A DNA stretch of 64,000 nt from the NCBI GenBank assembly GCA_022826965.1, contig JAJDTU010000009.1:1-64000 (forward strand), given 5' to 3'. The position numbers and the translations under genes were made by a program. The notes below the pieces were generated by a model. It saw only the letters and a program-made list of their open reading frames with translations, made no database searches and was not told where the DNA came from. Origin of the DNA: Dehalococcoidia bacterium (lineage in GTDB: Bacteria > Chloroflexota > Dehalococcoidia > Bin125). Below, one piece after another: positions 43,208 through 52,596 of this stretch; the first letter of the stretch is position 1, and each line of letters begins with the position of its first letter.

Positions 43208-44140
43208 TTAGAAGCGCCCCCAGATCTTGCCGACCTTGACGTACGTGGTCACCTTGTCGTCGTACCGCCGTTGCACCTCGGCCGGGTCGGCGGGGCGCTG
43301 GTAACTCAGCTCGTTCGTCACATGACGGAAGTTGAACTCCCTGAGCAGTGGCTCCCCCGCGCTGTCGCCGGCGACGCGAAGCGTCATCGCTCGTCGGTTT
43401 GCGTCCGCCCCGCGCTGCATCGCCGTCGCCAGCAGAGCGCGCGAGACCTCGGTGAAGTCGTGGTCGGGATGGACCAGCAACTCCTCCGCGGCGATCCCGC
43501 GTTTCTCCGCCGGAACCGTTCGAATGTAGCCGGCCGGCGAGCCGTCCCGCTCGGCGATCCCAACCCATTCCGAGTCGCCGAAGAACTGCGTAGCCAACGG
43601 CGGAGCGTGCGCGCCTTCGCCCACGGCCCGCTGCTCAATCGCGACCACGGCGTCGGCGTCGTCCTCGGAAGCGTCGCGAACACTGATCCCCGGTGCAGTC
43701 TCGGGCAGCGCCTGGTCGCGAACATCGCGGCAGCGCATCACCGAGACCTCGGACGGCGAAACGAACCCCGCCCCGATCAGCATCGGCTCGACGTAGTGGC
43801 GATGGGGGAAGTCGGTGTAATCGATCACCATCAACTCGGAGTCCGAGTGCTCGGTGGCGAGTTCGCCCATCTCGTTGAGCAGGTTCGTCAGATGCAGACG
43901 AATGTGGTTGATCGTGTCGAACTCGTAGAAGATGCGCAGATGTCGGCCGTAGGGAATGCCGATCACGTAGCCGTCATCGCACTGCGTCGAAAGCATCCGC
44001 GGCAATCGGACGAGTGCATCGAAATCGACGTCGGGCTGATTGCGATACGCCAGCTGCTTCGTCGCCAACGTTTCGTGCAGTTCGCGCACAAAGCCCGGGG
44101 CGACATCCTGTGCATGCCGCGTGTAGTCAGGTGTGACCAT
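43208..44140 (-). CDS. GNAT-like acetyltransferase of unknown substrate
   Basis: A 310-residue protein. The C-terminal half (about 140-290) resembles a GNAT fold: ISVRDASEDDADAVVAIEQ, a GIAERDGSPAGYIRT strand pair, and ELLVHPDHDFTEVSRALLAT in the acetyl-CoA loop position. The N-terminal half has no match I recognise and may be a second, degenerate GNAT domain. It lies between dapF and dapL in a lysine-type operon, but nothing visible ties it to that pathway. Confidence 0.65.
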   Translation of the reverse strand: MVTPDYTRHAQDVAPGFVRELHETLATKQLAYRNQPDVDFDALVRLPRMLSTQCDDGYVIGIPYGRHLRIFYEFDTINHIRLHLTNLLNEMGELATEHSDSELMVIDYTDFPHRHYVEPMLIGAGFVSPSEVSVMRCRDVRDQALPETAPGISVRDASEDDADAVVAIEQRAVGEGAHAPPLATQFFGDSEWVGIAERDGSPAGYIRTVPAEKRGIAAEELLVHPDHDFTEVSRALLATAMQRGADANRRAMTLRVAGDSAGEPLLREFNFRHVTNELSYQRPADPAEVQRRYDDKVTTYVKVGKIWGRF

Positions 44141-44186
44141 CAGTTGTCCATTCGCTCATGAATCGGGGCAGTAGAGACTTGGGGCG

Positions 44187-45080
44187 TCACGTGACGCCCA
44201 GCAGGTGGGCGTCCAGTTGGCCCTCGTAGGAGAAGGAAGCAGGTCCGGTCATGTAGACCGAGGCCGACAGATCGTCGAGGCCGTCCCAGGCAATCTCAAG
44301 ATCGCCGCCGGGCAGCGAGACGATCGCAGACGCATCGCAGAGACCGCGCAAGCGCGCCGCGACCAGCACCGCGCAGGCGCCCGAGCCGCAGGCCAGCGTG
44401 ATCCCCACGCCCCGCTCCCAGACCCGCATCTTCAGATGGTCCCGAGCCAGCACGTTGACGATCTCAACGTTGGTCTTCCTGGGGAAGTCGGGATGCGTCT
44501 CGATCAACGGACCAATCTCGGTCAGCGGGAAGTCGTCGACCTCATCCTCGGTGAACCAGACCGCATGCGGATTGCCCATGCTGACGCAGGTCAGGTCGAA
44601 TCTGCGCCCGTCAACCTCAACCGTGTGATGCAGAATCGGGGCCGGACCTTCGTGGATCACGGGGACCTCGTCGGCCTGCAGCCAGGCTCGGCCCATGTCG
44701 ACGCGAACGCGGTCCACCAACTCGGACGTCGCGTTCGAGAGGTCGGCGTGAAGCACGCCGGCGCCGGTCTCGATCGCGAGCGCTCCGTCGGTCGGCATGA
44801 TCCCTGCTCGTTCGATGAGGTACTTGGTGAAGCAGCGGAACCCGTTGCCGCACATCTCTCCGTCGGAGCCGTCGGCGTTGACGATCACCATTCGCGCCTC
44901 GGCGACATCAGTGTCCTGCGCGATCAGGATGCCGTCCGCACCGACGCCGAAGTGCCGGTCGCAGATGCGCGGCGCGAGGCCGGACCAGTCGATCTCGTTC
45001 AGGTGGGCGTTCTCGCCCAGAGCGTCGATCAACAGGAAATCGTTACCCGCGCCTTGCACTTTGAGAAATGGGATGGACAT
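44187..45080 (-). CDS. dapF: Diaminopimelate epimerase
   Basis: A 297-residue PLP-independent epimerase that interconverts LL- and meso-diaminopimelate for lysine and peptidoglycan. It opens FLKVQGAGNDFLLIDAL. The first catalytic Cys is in GEMCGNGFRCFTKYL and the second in LACGSGACAVLVAARL. VSMGNPHAVWFTEDEVDDF lies between them. Both active-site Cys are present. It follows miaA by 27 bases on the same strand. Confidence 0.95.
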   Translation of the reverse strand: MSIPFLKVQGAGNDFLLIDALGENAHLNEIDWSGLAPRICDRHFGVGADGILIAQDTDVAEARMVIVNADGSDGEMCGNGFRCFTKYLIERAGIMPTDGALAIETGAGVLHADLSNATSELVDRVRVDMGRAWLQADEVPVIHEGPAPILHHTVEVDGRRFDLTCVSMGNPHAVWFTEDEVDDFPLTEIGPLIETHPDFPRKTNVEIVNVLARDHLKMRVWERGVGITLACGSGACAVLVAARLRGLCDASAIVSLPGGDLEIAWDGLDDLSASVYMTGPASFSYEGQLDAHLLGVT

Positions 45081-45107
45081 GCAAACACTCCGACGCCTGA
45101 CTGCATC

Positions 45108-45995
45108 TTACTCAAGCATCGCGAGCGGAACATCAGCCGCCCAACAAATGGCCGGATCGTCGCGCCGAAACCAGGCGCGCTGGCGTCGGGCGAAACGCCG
45201 GGTCGCCTGTGCGACACCGTCGATCGCCTGCTCGAGGCTCAACGCCCCACTCAAGTGGGCGAGCACTTCCCGGTAGCCAATCGAGTCGAAGCCCGGCGCG
45301 TCCTGCGGCACGCCCTCAGCGAGCAGACCGCGCACTTCGTCCACGAACCCCGCTGCGAACATCGCGATCATTCGTCGCCCAATTCGTTCGTCGAGTTCTC
45401 CCAGCGCGAAGTCCGGTGCGACAGCGCGGACATCCACCGGTTCGCGCAACTGCTGCCACTCGGAGATTGGCTTGCCCGTGAACTGATGGACCTCCAGAGC
45501 CCTGATGATTCGGCGAGCGTTCGTGGGGCCAATCTGCTCGGCCGCCGCAGAGTCAACGGCATTCAGCCGCTCGAACAGAGTCTCGACCGGCTCACGGGCG
45601 AGCGCGTCGCGGAACTCTACGTCCTCGGCAACGGGCGGAACCTGCCAGCCCCCCAGCAGCGCTCGCATGTGCTGTCCGCTCCCACCAACCGCGATCGGTC
45701 GTTTCCCCCTGCCTCGGATGTCGTCGATGGCTGCGCGGGCCGCCTCGAGGTACTCGCCAAGCGAGTAGCGCTCGCTCGGATCGACGATGTCGATGCACCA
45801 ATGTGCGACCTCCTCGCGCAATTCGATAGACGGCTTGGCCGTCCCGATGTCGAGGCGGCGGTAGATCTGCCGGGAGTCGATCGAGACGATCTCGCCGTCG
45901 AGATGACGTGCGATCTGCATCGCCCAGTCGGACTTGCCTGAGGCGGTCAGCCCAACCACCGCGATCAGCGGTGGGACGTCAGGCGCTGGTTGCAT
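45108..45995 (-). CDS. miaA: tRNA dimethylallyltransferase
   Basis: A 295-residue MiaA, which adds an isopentenyl group to A37 of tRNAs that read codons starting with U. The start is the ATG at 45995 (MQPAPDVPPLIAVVGLTASG); the open frame runs much further upstream, but that part is antisense to tpiA. Motifs: GLTASGKSDWAMQIA (P-loop), VSIDSRQIYRRLDIGTAKP, VGGSGQHMRALL and, near the end, QATRRFARRQRAWFRRD. All are standard for the family. Confidence 0.93.
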   Translation of the reverse strand: MQPAPDVPPLIAVVGLTASGKSDWAMQIARHLDGEIVSIDSRQIYRRLDIGTAKPSIELREEVAHWCIDIVDPSERYSLGEYLEAARAAIDDIRGRGKRPIAVGGSGQHMRALLGGWQVPPVAEDVEFRDALAREPVETLFERLNAVDSAAAEQIGPTNARRIIRALEVHQFTGKPISEWQQLREPVDVRAVAPDFALGELDERIGRRMIAMFAAGFVDEVRGLLAEGVPQDAPGFDSIGYREVLAHLSGALSLEQAIDGVAQATRRFARRQRAWFRRDDPAICWAADVPLAMLE

Positions 45996-46002
45996 GACGC
46001 AC

Positions 46003-46758
46003 TTACGTGCTGGCGGCGATGGCTTGGGTGATCGCGAGGAAGGCATCGGCCTGGAGTGACGCGCCGCCGACGAGCGCGCCGTCAACGTCGGGCTGGGCCA
46101 TGAACTCTGCAATGTTGCCGGGATTGACGGAGCCGCCGTAGAGGATGCGCACGCCCTCCGCAGCTTCGGAGCCGACCGTTTCCGCAACGACCGACCGGAT
46201 ATGGCCGCAAGCCGACTCCGCCTCGTCCGGCGAGGCGGCTTTGCCGGTGCCGATCGCCCAGACCGGCTCATAGGCGATCACCAGTCCGGCGGGAGCCGGT
46301 GCGTCCCCGAGCGCAAGTGAAACCTGTCGGGTCAGCACGGCCTTCGTTCGATTGTTCTCTTGCTCCGCTTCCGACTCGCCGACGCAGAGGATGGGTGTCA
46401 ATCCATACGCTTCGGCGGCGCGAAGCTTGAGCGCCAGGGCCTGATCGTCCTCGCAGAAGAACTGGCGACGCTCCGAATGCCCGAGCACAACCCAGTCGGC
46501 GACCTCGGCCAACTGCACCGGGGACACCTCGCCCGTGAATGCGCCCGAAGGCTGCGTGTGCATGTTCTGGCCGGCGATGTGCACGTCGGTCCCGCACCAG
46601 AAATCCCAGACCAGCAGGAGTTGCGTAAAGCTCGGCGATAGCACCACGTCGACGCCCGCAATCGCGTCAATTCCAGCCAGACCGCGGCAGAGCGCTCGCG
46701 CCTCAGCGTTGGTCCCGTTCATCTTCCAGTTACCGGCCGCGATCGGAATCCGGGCCAT
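46003..46758 (-). CDS. tpiA: Triosephosphate isomerase
   Basis: A 251-residue TIM barrel that interconverts glyceraldehyde 3-phosphate and dihydroxyacetone phosphate. It has IAAGNWKMNGT with the catalytic Lys, VVLGHSERRQFF with the His, and VIAYEPVWAIGTGKAASPDEA with the catalytic Glu and loop 6. ILYGGSVNPGN and DGALVGGASLQA hold the phosphate. Its start overlaps the stop of pgk by one base. DHAP made by GlpD elsewhere in the window would enter here. Confidence 0.96.
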   Translation of the reverse strand: MARIPIAAGNWKMNGTNAEARALCRGLAGIDAIAGVDVVLSPSFTQLLLVWDFWCGTDVHIAGQNMHTQPSGAFTGEVSPVQLAEVADWVVLGHSERRQFFCEDDQALALKLRAAEAYGLTPILCVGESEAEQENNRTKAVLTRQVSLALGDAPAPAGLVIAYEPVWAIGTGKAASPDEAESACGHIRSVVAETVGSEAAEGVRILYGGSVNPGNIAEFMAQPDVDGALVGGASLQADAFLAITQAIAAST

Positions 46759-47969
46759 CAGTCCTCACCCCGTTCGTCATTGGCATCGGGTAGCACTGCG
46801 ATGCCGGGCAGCTCGAGTCCCTGCAGATACTCCAGCGCCGCGCCGCCGCCGGTCGAGACATGCGACATCTTCGATGTCATGCGGAACTGCGCGACCGCCG
46901 CTGCGGTCTCGCCGCCGCAGATCACGGTGTTCGTGTCTTCCAGCTTCGATAACGCCTCGGCCATCGCCCGCGTGCCACCCGAGAACGCCTCTCGTTCGAA
47001 CAGACCCAGCGGTCCGTTCCAGACGATCGTGTCGCACTCCTTGACCGCCTCGGCAAAGGCCTCCACGGTGGCCGGCCCGACATCGAGAATCTGCCACTCA
47101 TCCGGCAGATCTTCCTCGCCGAAGACCAGCGGTTTCGCGCGCGGCGGCTCGTCCGCGCCATGCGCGATGACGCAGTCAGTCGGAATCAGCAGATTGCAGC
47201 TCTCGTCCTGGGCGATCGCCGAGATCTCGTTGGCCGCCTCGACCATCTCCTGCTCCAGCAACGACGCACCCGTTGGCAGACCGCGCGCGAGCAGGAAGGT
47301 ATTGGCCATTGCGCCACCGATGGCAATGACATCGGCGATCTCGGAGAGCCGCTCGAGCAGCGCGAGCTTGTCTGAGACCTTCGCGCCGCCACAGATAAAC
47401 CCCAGCTTGCCCGCCTCACCGTTGCGGATCGGCTCGAGCGCTGCGAGTTCGCGGTCGAGCAGCAGTCCGCCCGCCGCCGGCAGCATCGTGGCGACGGCAT
47501 GCGTAGAAGCATGCGCTCGATGCGCCGCGCCGAACGCGTCGTTCACGTAGATCTCGGCCAGCTCAGCGAGTTGCGCCGCGAAATCGTCGTCGTTCTCTTC
47601 TTCCTCCTCGTGGAAGCGGAGATTCTGCAACACCATCACTTCGCCCGGCTTGAGTTCGTGCGCCATCTCAGTGGTGACATCGCCGATGCAGTCCGGCGCC
47701 ATGCGCACGCTCATCCGCAGCGCGCGAGCCAGGCGAATCGCGGCCGGCGTGAGGTCGAATGCGGCGTTCCGTTCCCCTTTGGGTCGGCCGAGATGCGAGC
47801 AAACAACGACAGACGCCCCGTGCTCGAGGAGGTACTTGACGGTCGGAACCGACGCGCGGACGCGCGTATCGTCCAGCACGCGGCCGGCATCCATCGGCAC
47901 GTTGAGATCCAGTCGCAAGAGGACGCGCTTGCCCGCCAGATCGAGATCGCGGATGGACATCTTGCTCAT
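46758..47969 (-). CDS. pgk: Phosphoglycerate kinase
   Basis: A 403-residue kinase making ATP from 1,3-bisphosphoglycerate. N-terminal RVLLRLDLNVPMDAGRVLDD, then VVVCSHLGRPKG. The hinge-side motif GGAKVSDKLALLERL and GGAMANTFLLARG follow, and VSTGGGAALEYLQGLELPGI closes the nucleotide site. A second ATG three codons in is an alternative start. It is coupled to tpiA by a TGATG overlap. Confidence 0.96.
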   Translation of the reverse strand: MSKMSIRDLDLAGKRVLLRLDLNVPMDAGRVLDDTRVRASVPTVKYLLEHGASVVVCSHLGRPKGERNAAFDLTPAAIRLARALRMSVRMAPDCIGDVTTEMAHELKPGEVMVLQNLRFHEEEEENDDDFAAQLAELAEIYVNDAFGAAHRAHASTHAVATMLPAAGGLLLDRELAALEPIRNGEAGKLGFICGGAKVSDKLALLERLSEIADVIAIGGAMANTFLLARGLPTGASLLEQEMVEAANEISAIAQDESCNLLIPTDCVIAHGADEPPRAKPLVFGEEDLPDEWQILDVGPATVEAFAEAVKECDTIVWNGPLGLFEREAFSGGTRAMAEALSKLEDTNTVICGGETAAAVAQFRMTSKMSHVSTGGGAALEYLQGLELPGIAVLPDANDERGED

Positions 47970-48062
47970 CGGGACTCAGCCTCTGCGATGACCCGCGCTC
48001 TGGTTGGCTCTGTCCTGCCGATCACCCGCCCACTACCTAACTTGCGCGGCGCGTCAATTCGC

Positions 48063-48566
48063 TCAGGCCATCGGCGAAAGTTCCGCCTCGGCCTGCCGTT
48101 CGTTCTCTTCGTCTCGCGTATCGGAGTGCTTCGACTCCACGGCCGCCAGCTTGGCCAGGCGTCGCACGTGCCGACCGCCTTCGAACTCCGACTCGACGAA
48201 GGCGTCCACGATCTCGCCGGCCAGCGCGTGACCGATCACGTACGAACCTAGGGCGAGCACGTTGCAGTCGGTGTGTTGACGAGCGCGTCGGGCCGACCAG
48301 GTGTCGCTGCAGAGCGCAGCGCGTGCCCCGCGTACCTTGTTGGCCGCAATGCTGACGCCGACGCCGTTGGAGCAGATCACGATGCCGAGCTGATGCTGGC
48401 CATCCACGACCGCCTCTGCCAGCGGCGCGGCGACATCGGCGTAGTCCGTCGGCTCGTTGGAGCCGGGGCCAAAGTCGTAGACCTGGTGACCCTGTCCGCT
48501 GAGTCGTGCTCGGAGTCGCTCCTTCAGCTCAAATCCGGCATGGTCGCTGCCAATCGCGATACGCAC
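48063..48566 (-). CDS. rpiB: Ribose-5-phosphate isomerase B
   Basis: A 167-residue RpiB/LacAB-type isomerase for the pentose phosphate pathway. The start is the GTG at 48566, giving VRIAIGSDHAGFELKE; the frame upstream of it is not coding-like. The active-site region is IVICSNGVGVSIAANKVRGAR, where the catalytic Cys is kept and the usual Gly-Thr is Ser-Asn, followed by LCSDTWSARRARQHTDCNVL. A charged tail of about 20 residues (KHSDTRDEENERQ) extends beyond the usual end. Confidence 0.92.
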   Translation of the reverse strand: MRIAIGSDHAGFELKERLRARLSGQGHQVYDFGPGSNEPTDYADVAAPLAEAVVDGQHQLGIVICSNGVGVSIAANKVRGARAALCSDTWSARRARQHTDCNVLALGSYVIGHALAGEIVDAFVESEFEGGRHVRRLAKLAAVESKHSDTRDEENERQAEAELSPMA

Positions 48567-48603
48567 CTGTCGCTGCCCCTGTCCAGATGTCCAAGCAGTG
48601 AGT

Positions 48604-49272
48604 TCAGGAAGCCGAGTCCAAATCGGAAAGCCCCCAGTGCCGCATGAGCAGCTCTCCGACTGTTGCACTGAGCATCGGTCCCCGGCGTAGAACGCGCGGC
48701 ATCCGGCCCGTGCAATCCAAGATAGTAGAGGCGATACCCGCAGGCATCACCCCGCCTTCACCGACAATGTGAAGTGATTCACTATCCTCAGTCGGCCGCT
48801 GCAACGATCCAAACTGTCGGCCAACATCGTCGGCCGTGAGCGACGCCGGTTCACCATGAATGTTCGCCGACGTGCCCGTCAGCGGAGCATCAACCAGATC
48901 GAGCACCGCTGACGCAACCGGATGACCCGGGATGCGCAGCGCGATGGTCCCGCCGTCAACCGCACTGGTGCGCCAGTCGGATCGCTTGTTCACGATCAGT
49001 GTCACGGCGCCAGGCCAGGCCGATTCGGCCAGCGCCATCACGCGCTCATCCAGCGGCTCAGCGATCTGCGCGAGGTGCTCGCGCCAACGAGTCGGCGGCA
49101 GGAACACGGGCAGGTTTTCGCCCCCGGGTCGGCGCTTGAGCCGAAACACGGTGACCACCGCCTGATCGTCGTTTGCAATCCCGCTGAGCGCGTACTGCGT
49201 GTCGGTCGGCAGAGCGACGACGCCGCTTCGGCGTAAATGTTCAACGGCTTGATCAAGTTCCCCGTTAGACAC
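48604..49272 (-). CDS. tsaC: L-threonylcarbamoyladenylate synthase (TsaC/Sua5/YrdC)
   Basis: A 222-residue YrdC-domain protein that makes threonylcarbamoyl-AMP for the t6A37 modification of tRNA. It has GVVALPTDTQYALSGIANDD, FRLKRRPGGENLPVFL with the KRP-type motif, AWPGAVTLIV and TGTSANIHGEP, all in order. It lacks the C-terminal Sua5 domain. It starts with GTG and is divergent from guaA, 33 bases apart. It heads the leftward cluster with rpiB and pgk. Confidence 0.92.
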   Translation of the reverse strand: MSNGELDQAVEHLRRSGVVALPTDTQYALSGIANDDQAVVTVFRLKRRPGGENLPVFLPPTRWREHLAQIAEPLDERVMALAESAWPGAVTLIVNKRSDWRTSAVDGGTIALRIPGHPVASAVLDLVDAPLTGTSANIHGEPASLTADDVGRQFGSLQRPTEDSESLHIVGEGGVMPAGIASTILDCTGRMPRVLRRGPMLSATVGELLMRHWGLSDLDSAS

Positions 49273-49305
49273 GGATCTATCTTACTGCGCGCATATCATT
49301 ATGAC

Positions 49306-50874
49306 GTGAAGTCTGTTGAATCCCAGCACGAATCGATTGTCATCGTCGACCTCGGCTCCCAGACCGCGATGCTCATCGCACGTCGAGTCCGCGAACTCAA
49401 TGTCTATTGCGAACTGGTCCCGCCGAACGCGACCTGGAGTCGCGTCAAAGAACTGAATCCTCGCGGCGTCATCCTCAGCGGCGGACCCGCCAGCGTCCAC
49501 GACGACGGCGCGCCCATCGCTCCGGACTGGGCCCTCGACGGCCGGATGCCGGTGCTTGGCATCTGTTACGGCATGCAGACCATGGCCAACCAGCTCGGCG
49601 GCCGGGTCGAGAGCGGCCGGGAGCGCGAGTTCGGAGCCGCCCACATCTATCCGCGAGACGAGTCTCCGCTGCTCGACGACCTCCCCCGCCCGATGCCCGT
49701 CTGGATGTCGCACGGAGACCGAGTCGACCGGATGCCTAACGGCTTCCGCACCCTCGCCGGAACCGACAGCATCCCCATCGCCGCCATGGGCGACGACCAA
49801 CAACGCTTCGGCATCCAGTTCCACCCCGAGGTCGTCCATACCCCCCACGGGCTGCACCTGCTGAGCAACTTCGTCTACGAAATCTGCACCTGCACGGGCG
49901 ACTGGGACGCCGCCCACTTCATCACCGAGACGGTCGAGGAGATCCGCGAGCAGGTCGGAGACAACCACGTCGTCTGCGGCCTCTCCGGAGGCGTCGACTC
50001 ATCCGTCGCCGCCGCGCTGGTGCATCGAGCCGTCGGCGACCAACTCACCTGCATCTACGTCGACAACGGACTCATGCGCCTGGGCGAGACCGAGCAGGTC
50101 GTCGACACCTTCGAGCGCAACATGCAGATGAACCTCCGCGTCGCGCGATCGGGCGACCGCTTCCTCGAGGAACTGGCCCGCGTCGACGATCCCGAGACCA
50201 AACGCAAACGAATCGGCGAAACGTTCATCTCCGTCTTCGAGGAGACGGCGATCGAAATCACCAGAGACGACCACGGCGCCGACTTCCTCGTCCAGGGCAC
50301 CACCTACCCCGACGTCGTCGAGAGCGCCGGCTCGGGTCACGGCTCCGCAACCGCCATGATCAAGTCGCACCACAACGTCGGCGGCCTGCCCGACGACCTG
50401 CGCTTCGAACTGATCGAGCCCCTCCGCCACTTGTTCAAGGACGAGGTCCGCGAGGTCGGCCGCGAACTCGGCCTGCCCGAGGAGATTGTCGGACGACAGC
50501 CCTATCCCGGTCCCGGCCTCGCCATCCGCATCATCGGTCCCGTGACCCACGAAAAGGTCCGCGTCCTCCAACTCGCTGACGCCGTCGTCATGGACGAAAT
50601 CCGCGACGCCGGCCTCTACGACCAGCTCTGGCAATCCTTCGCCATCCTCACCGACACCCGCACCGTCGGAGTGCAGGGAGACGCCCGAACCTACGGCTGG
50701 GTCTGCGCGATCCGAGCTGTTACCGCCGACGACGCCATGACCGCCGACTGGGCCCGGCTCCCCTACGACGTCCTCGGAACCATCGCCAACCGAATCGTCA
50801 ACGAAATCCCGGAAATCAACCGAGTCGTCTACGACATCACCTCAAAACCCCCCGGCACCATCGAGTGGGAGTGA
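49306..50874 (+). CDS. guaA: GMP synthase (glutamine-hydrolysing)
   Basis: A 522-residue enzyme converting XMP to GMP. The N-terminal class I glutamine amidotransferase has GVILSGGPASVHD, the nucleophile in GICYGMQTMANQLGG, and the catalytic pair in GIQFHPEVVHTPHG. The ATP-pyrophosphatase domain has CGLSGGVDSSVAAALVH, and the C-terminus ends VYDITSKPPGTIEWE, the classic GuaA ending. The GTG at 49306 is the best start by family length; the open frame upstream overlaps tsaC. Confidence 0.96.
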   Translation: MKSVESQHESIVIVDLGSQTAMLIARRVRELNVYCELVPPNATWSRVKELNPRGVILSGGPASVHDDGAPIAPDWALDGRMPVLGICYGMQTMANQLGGRVESGREREFGAAHIYPRDESPLLDDLPRPMPVWMSHGDRVDRMPNGFRTLAGTDSIPIAAMGDDQQRFGIQFHPEVVHTPHGLHLLSNFVYEICTCTGDWDAAHFITETVEEIREQVGDNHVVCGLSGGVDSSVAAALVHRAVGDQLTCIYVDNGLMRLGETEQVVDTFERNMQMNLRVARSGDRFLEELARVDDPETKRKRIGETFISVFEETAIEITRDDHGADFLVQGTTYPDVVESAGSGHGSATAMIKSHHNVGGLPDDLRFELIEPLRHLFKDEVREVGRELGLPEEIVGRQPYPGPGLAIRIIGPVTHEKVRVLQLADAVVMDEIRDAGLYDQLWQSFAILTDTRTVGVQGDARTYGWVCAIRAVTADDAMTADWARLPYDVLGTIANRIVNEIPEINRVVYDITSKPPGTIEWE

Positions 50875-51308
50875 ACAGCTTGATCATCACCATCTGCATG
50901 AGCATGTCCCTCCGACACCGCCTGCCCGAAGTCTGCCGAGTCCTGGAGTCGGCCGGTCACGAAGTCCTCACCCCGGTCGACACCCGCGAATTCGACTACG
51001 AGGGCGCCAACGACCATCAACGCGCCGATCTGAAGCGTGACAAGGACCTGATCCGCACCCATTACGAGAAGATCAAGGTCTCCGACGCGATCCTCGTCCT
51101 CAACGAAGACCTGCCCGAGAAGCCCCGATACATCGGAGGCAACAGCTTCCTCGAAATGGGCTTCGCCCACATCCTCAACATCCCCATCTACCTGATGCAG
51201 GACGTCCCCGAATCCCCCTATCGCTCGGAAATGCTGGCCATGGACCCAACCGTCATCGACGGTGAGCTCAGCCGGATCCCGGCCGAGATTCGAACCGCTG
51301 TGGGATAG
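50871..51308 (+). CDS. Nucleoside 2-deoxyribosyltransferase-like protein
   Basis: About 145 residues. It opens LIITICMSMSLRHRLPEVCR and has a D-x-I-L-V-L-N strand (SDAILVLNEDLPEKP) and GGNSFLEMGFAHILNIPIYL, which resembles the glycan/base-binding Glu region of nucleoside 2-deoxyribosyltransferase-like folds. The start is uncertain: the GTG at 50871 makes a GTGA overlap with the guaA stop, and another GTG lies six bases before. It sits between guaA and purD, so a nucleotide-salvage or house-cleaning job would fit, but this is inference. Confidence 0.65.
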   Translation: MNSLIITICMSMSLRHRLPEVCRVLESAGHEVLTPVDTREFDYEGANDHQRADLKRDKDLIRTHYEKIKVSDAILVLNEDLPEKPRYIGGNSFLEMGFAHILNIPIYLMQDVPESPYRSEMLAMDPTVIDGELSRIPAEIRTAVG

Positions 51309-51317
51309 TCTCGCCTC

Positions 51318-52583
51318 ATGAGAGTCCTGATCGTCGGCGGCGGAGGACGCGAGCACGCCCTGGCCTGGAAGCTGACCCAATCGCCTTCATGCGAGGCCAT
51401 CTACGCGGCGCCGGGCAACGCCGGAACTGCCGATCTGGGCGAGAACCTCCAGATCCACGACTCCGACATTGACGGCATCTGCGAGGCCGCTGAGGAGCGC
51501 CGGATCGACCTCGTCGTCGTAGGACCCGAGGCGCCCCTCGCCGCCGGCCTCGTCGACGCACTGGCGGTCCGCGACATCCCCGCCTTCGGCCCGAGCCAGG
51601 CCGCCGCACAGATCGAGTCCTCGAAGTGGTTCGCCAAGTCGATCATGCAGGCCGCCGGCGTGGGGCACGCCGGCGGCGAACTCTTCGAAACCGCCCAGGC
51701 CGCCCACAAGTGGCTCGAAATCCTCGGCCCCGACGATTTACCCGTGCTCAAGGCCGACGGCCTCGCCGCCGGCAAAGGCGTGATCGTCCCTGACGACATC
51801 GACGACGCCCACGCAGCCATTGATCAGATGTTTGCCGGGGCCTTCGGCTCGGCCGGCGAGCGAGTCGTGATTGAGGACCGTCTCTCTGGCATGGAAGCCT
51901 CCGCGATGGCGATCGTCTCCGGCGCCGACATCCTGCCGCTCCCGCTGAGCTGTGACTACAAGCGGATCATGGACAACGACCAGGGACCCAACACCGGCGG
52001 CATGGGCGTCTACGCGCCGCCCGGCTTCGTTGGCAATCCCGACCAGGTCTTCTCCTCCATCCACCAACCGGTCGTCGGTCAGATGGCCGCCGACGGCATC
52101 GAGTTCCGCGGCCTGCTCTACGCCGGACTGATGATCGACGACGGCACCATGAACGTCCTCGAGTTCAACGCCCGTTTCGGCGACCCCGAGACGCAGGCCG
52201 TCCTCCCCCTCCTCGACGGCGACCTGCTCCCCGTCCTCGCCGCCTCCGCGCGCGGAGAGGTCATGCCGCATAACGCGATCTCGCACTCCGGCCGCGCCTC
52301 GGTCAGCGTCGCCATCGTCAGCGGCGGGTATCCCGGCCACTACGACACCGGCAAGCCGATCCACGGCCTCGACGCAGTCGACGATTCCGTCGACGTCTTC
52401 CACGCCGGAACCGCGATCGACGATGATGGACGCACCATCACCGCCGGCGGACGCGTGCTCGCCGTGACTGCCGTCGCCGATACGCTGGCGGAGGCGCGTG
52501 GGATCGCCTACGACAACGTCAAACGCATCACATTCGACGGCTCCTTCCACCGCGCCGATATCGCGCTCCGAGAACTGACCTGA
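51318..52583 (+). CDS. purD: Phosphoribosylamine-glycine ligase
   Basis: A 421-residue GAR synthetase, second step of purine synthesis. The N-domain is VLIVGGGGREHALAWKL and APGNAGTAD. The ATP-grasp core includes VLKADGLAAGKGVIVPDD and VIEDRLSGMEASAMAIV. DYKRIMDNDQGPNTGGMGVY and NVLEFNARFGDPETQAVLPL hold substrate and metal. The C-terminal domain is complete. It follows the nucleoside-type gene by nine bases. Confidence 0.96.
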   Translation: MRVLIVGGGGREHALAWKLTQSPSCEAIYAAPGNAGTADLGENLQIHDSDIDGICEAAEERRIDLVVVGPEAPLAAGLVDALAVRDIPAFGPSQAAAQIESSKWFAKSIMQAAGVGHAGGELFETAQAAHKWLEILGPDDLPVLKADGLAAGKGVIVPDDIDDAHAAIDQMFAGAFGSAGERVVIEDRLSGMEASAMAIVSGADILPLPLSCDYKRIMDNDQGPNTGGMGVYAPPGFVGNPDQVFSSIHQPVVGQMAADGIEFRGLLYAGLMIDDGTMNVLEFNARFGDPETQAVLPLLDGDLLPVLAASARGEVMPHNAISHSGRASVSVAIVSGGYPGHYDTGKPIHGLDAVDDSVDVFHAGTAIDDDGRTITAGGRVLAVTAVADTLAEARGIAYDNVKRITFDGSFHRADIALRELT

Positions 52584-52596
52584 GAGAGGCGCAGAC

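Noticed and set aside
42023-44161. A 712-codon frame antisense to dapL and the GNAT gene
   Set aside because: It covers two well-supported genes on the other strand and is rich in Arg, as shadow frames here are.
44205-45941. A 578-codon frame antisense to dapF and miaA
   Set aside because: Both genes opposite are certain, and the frame has no recognisable domain or ribosome site.
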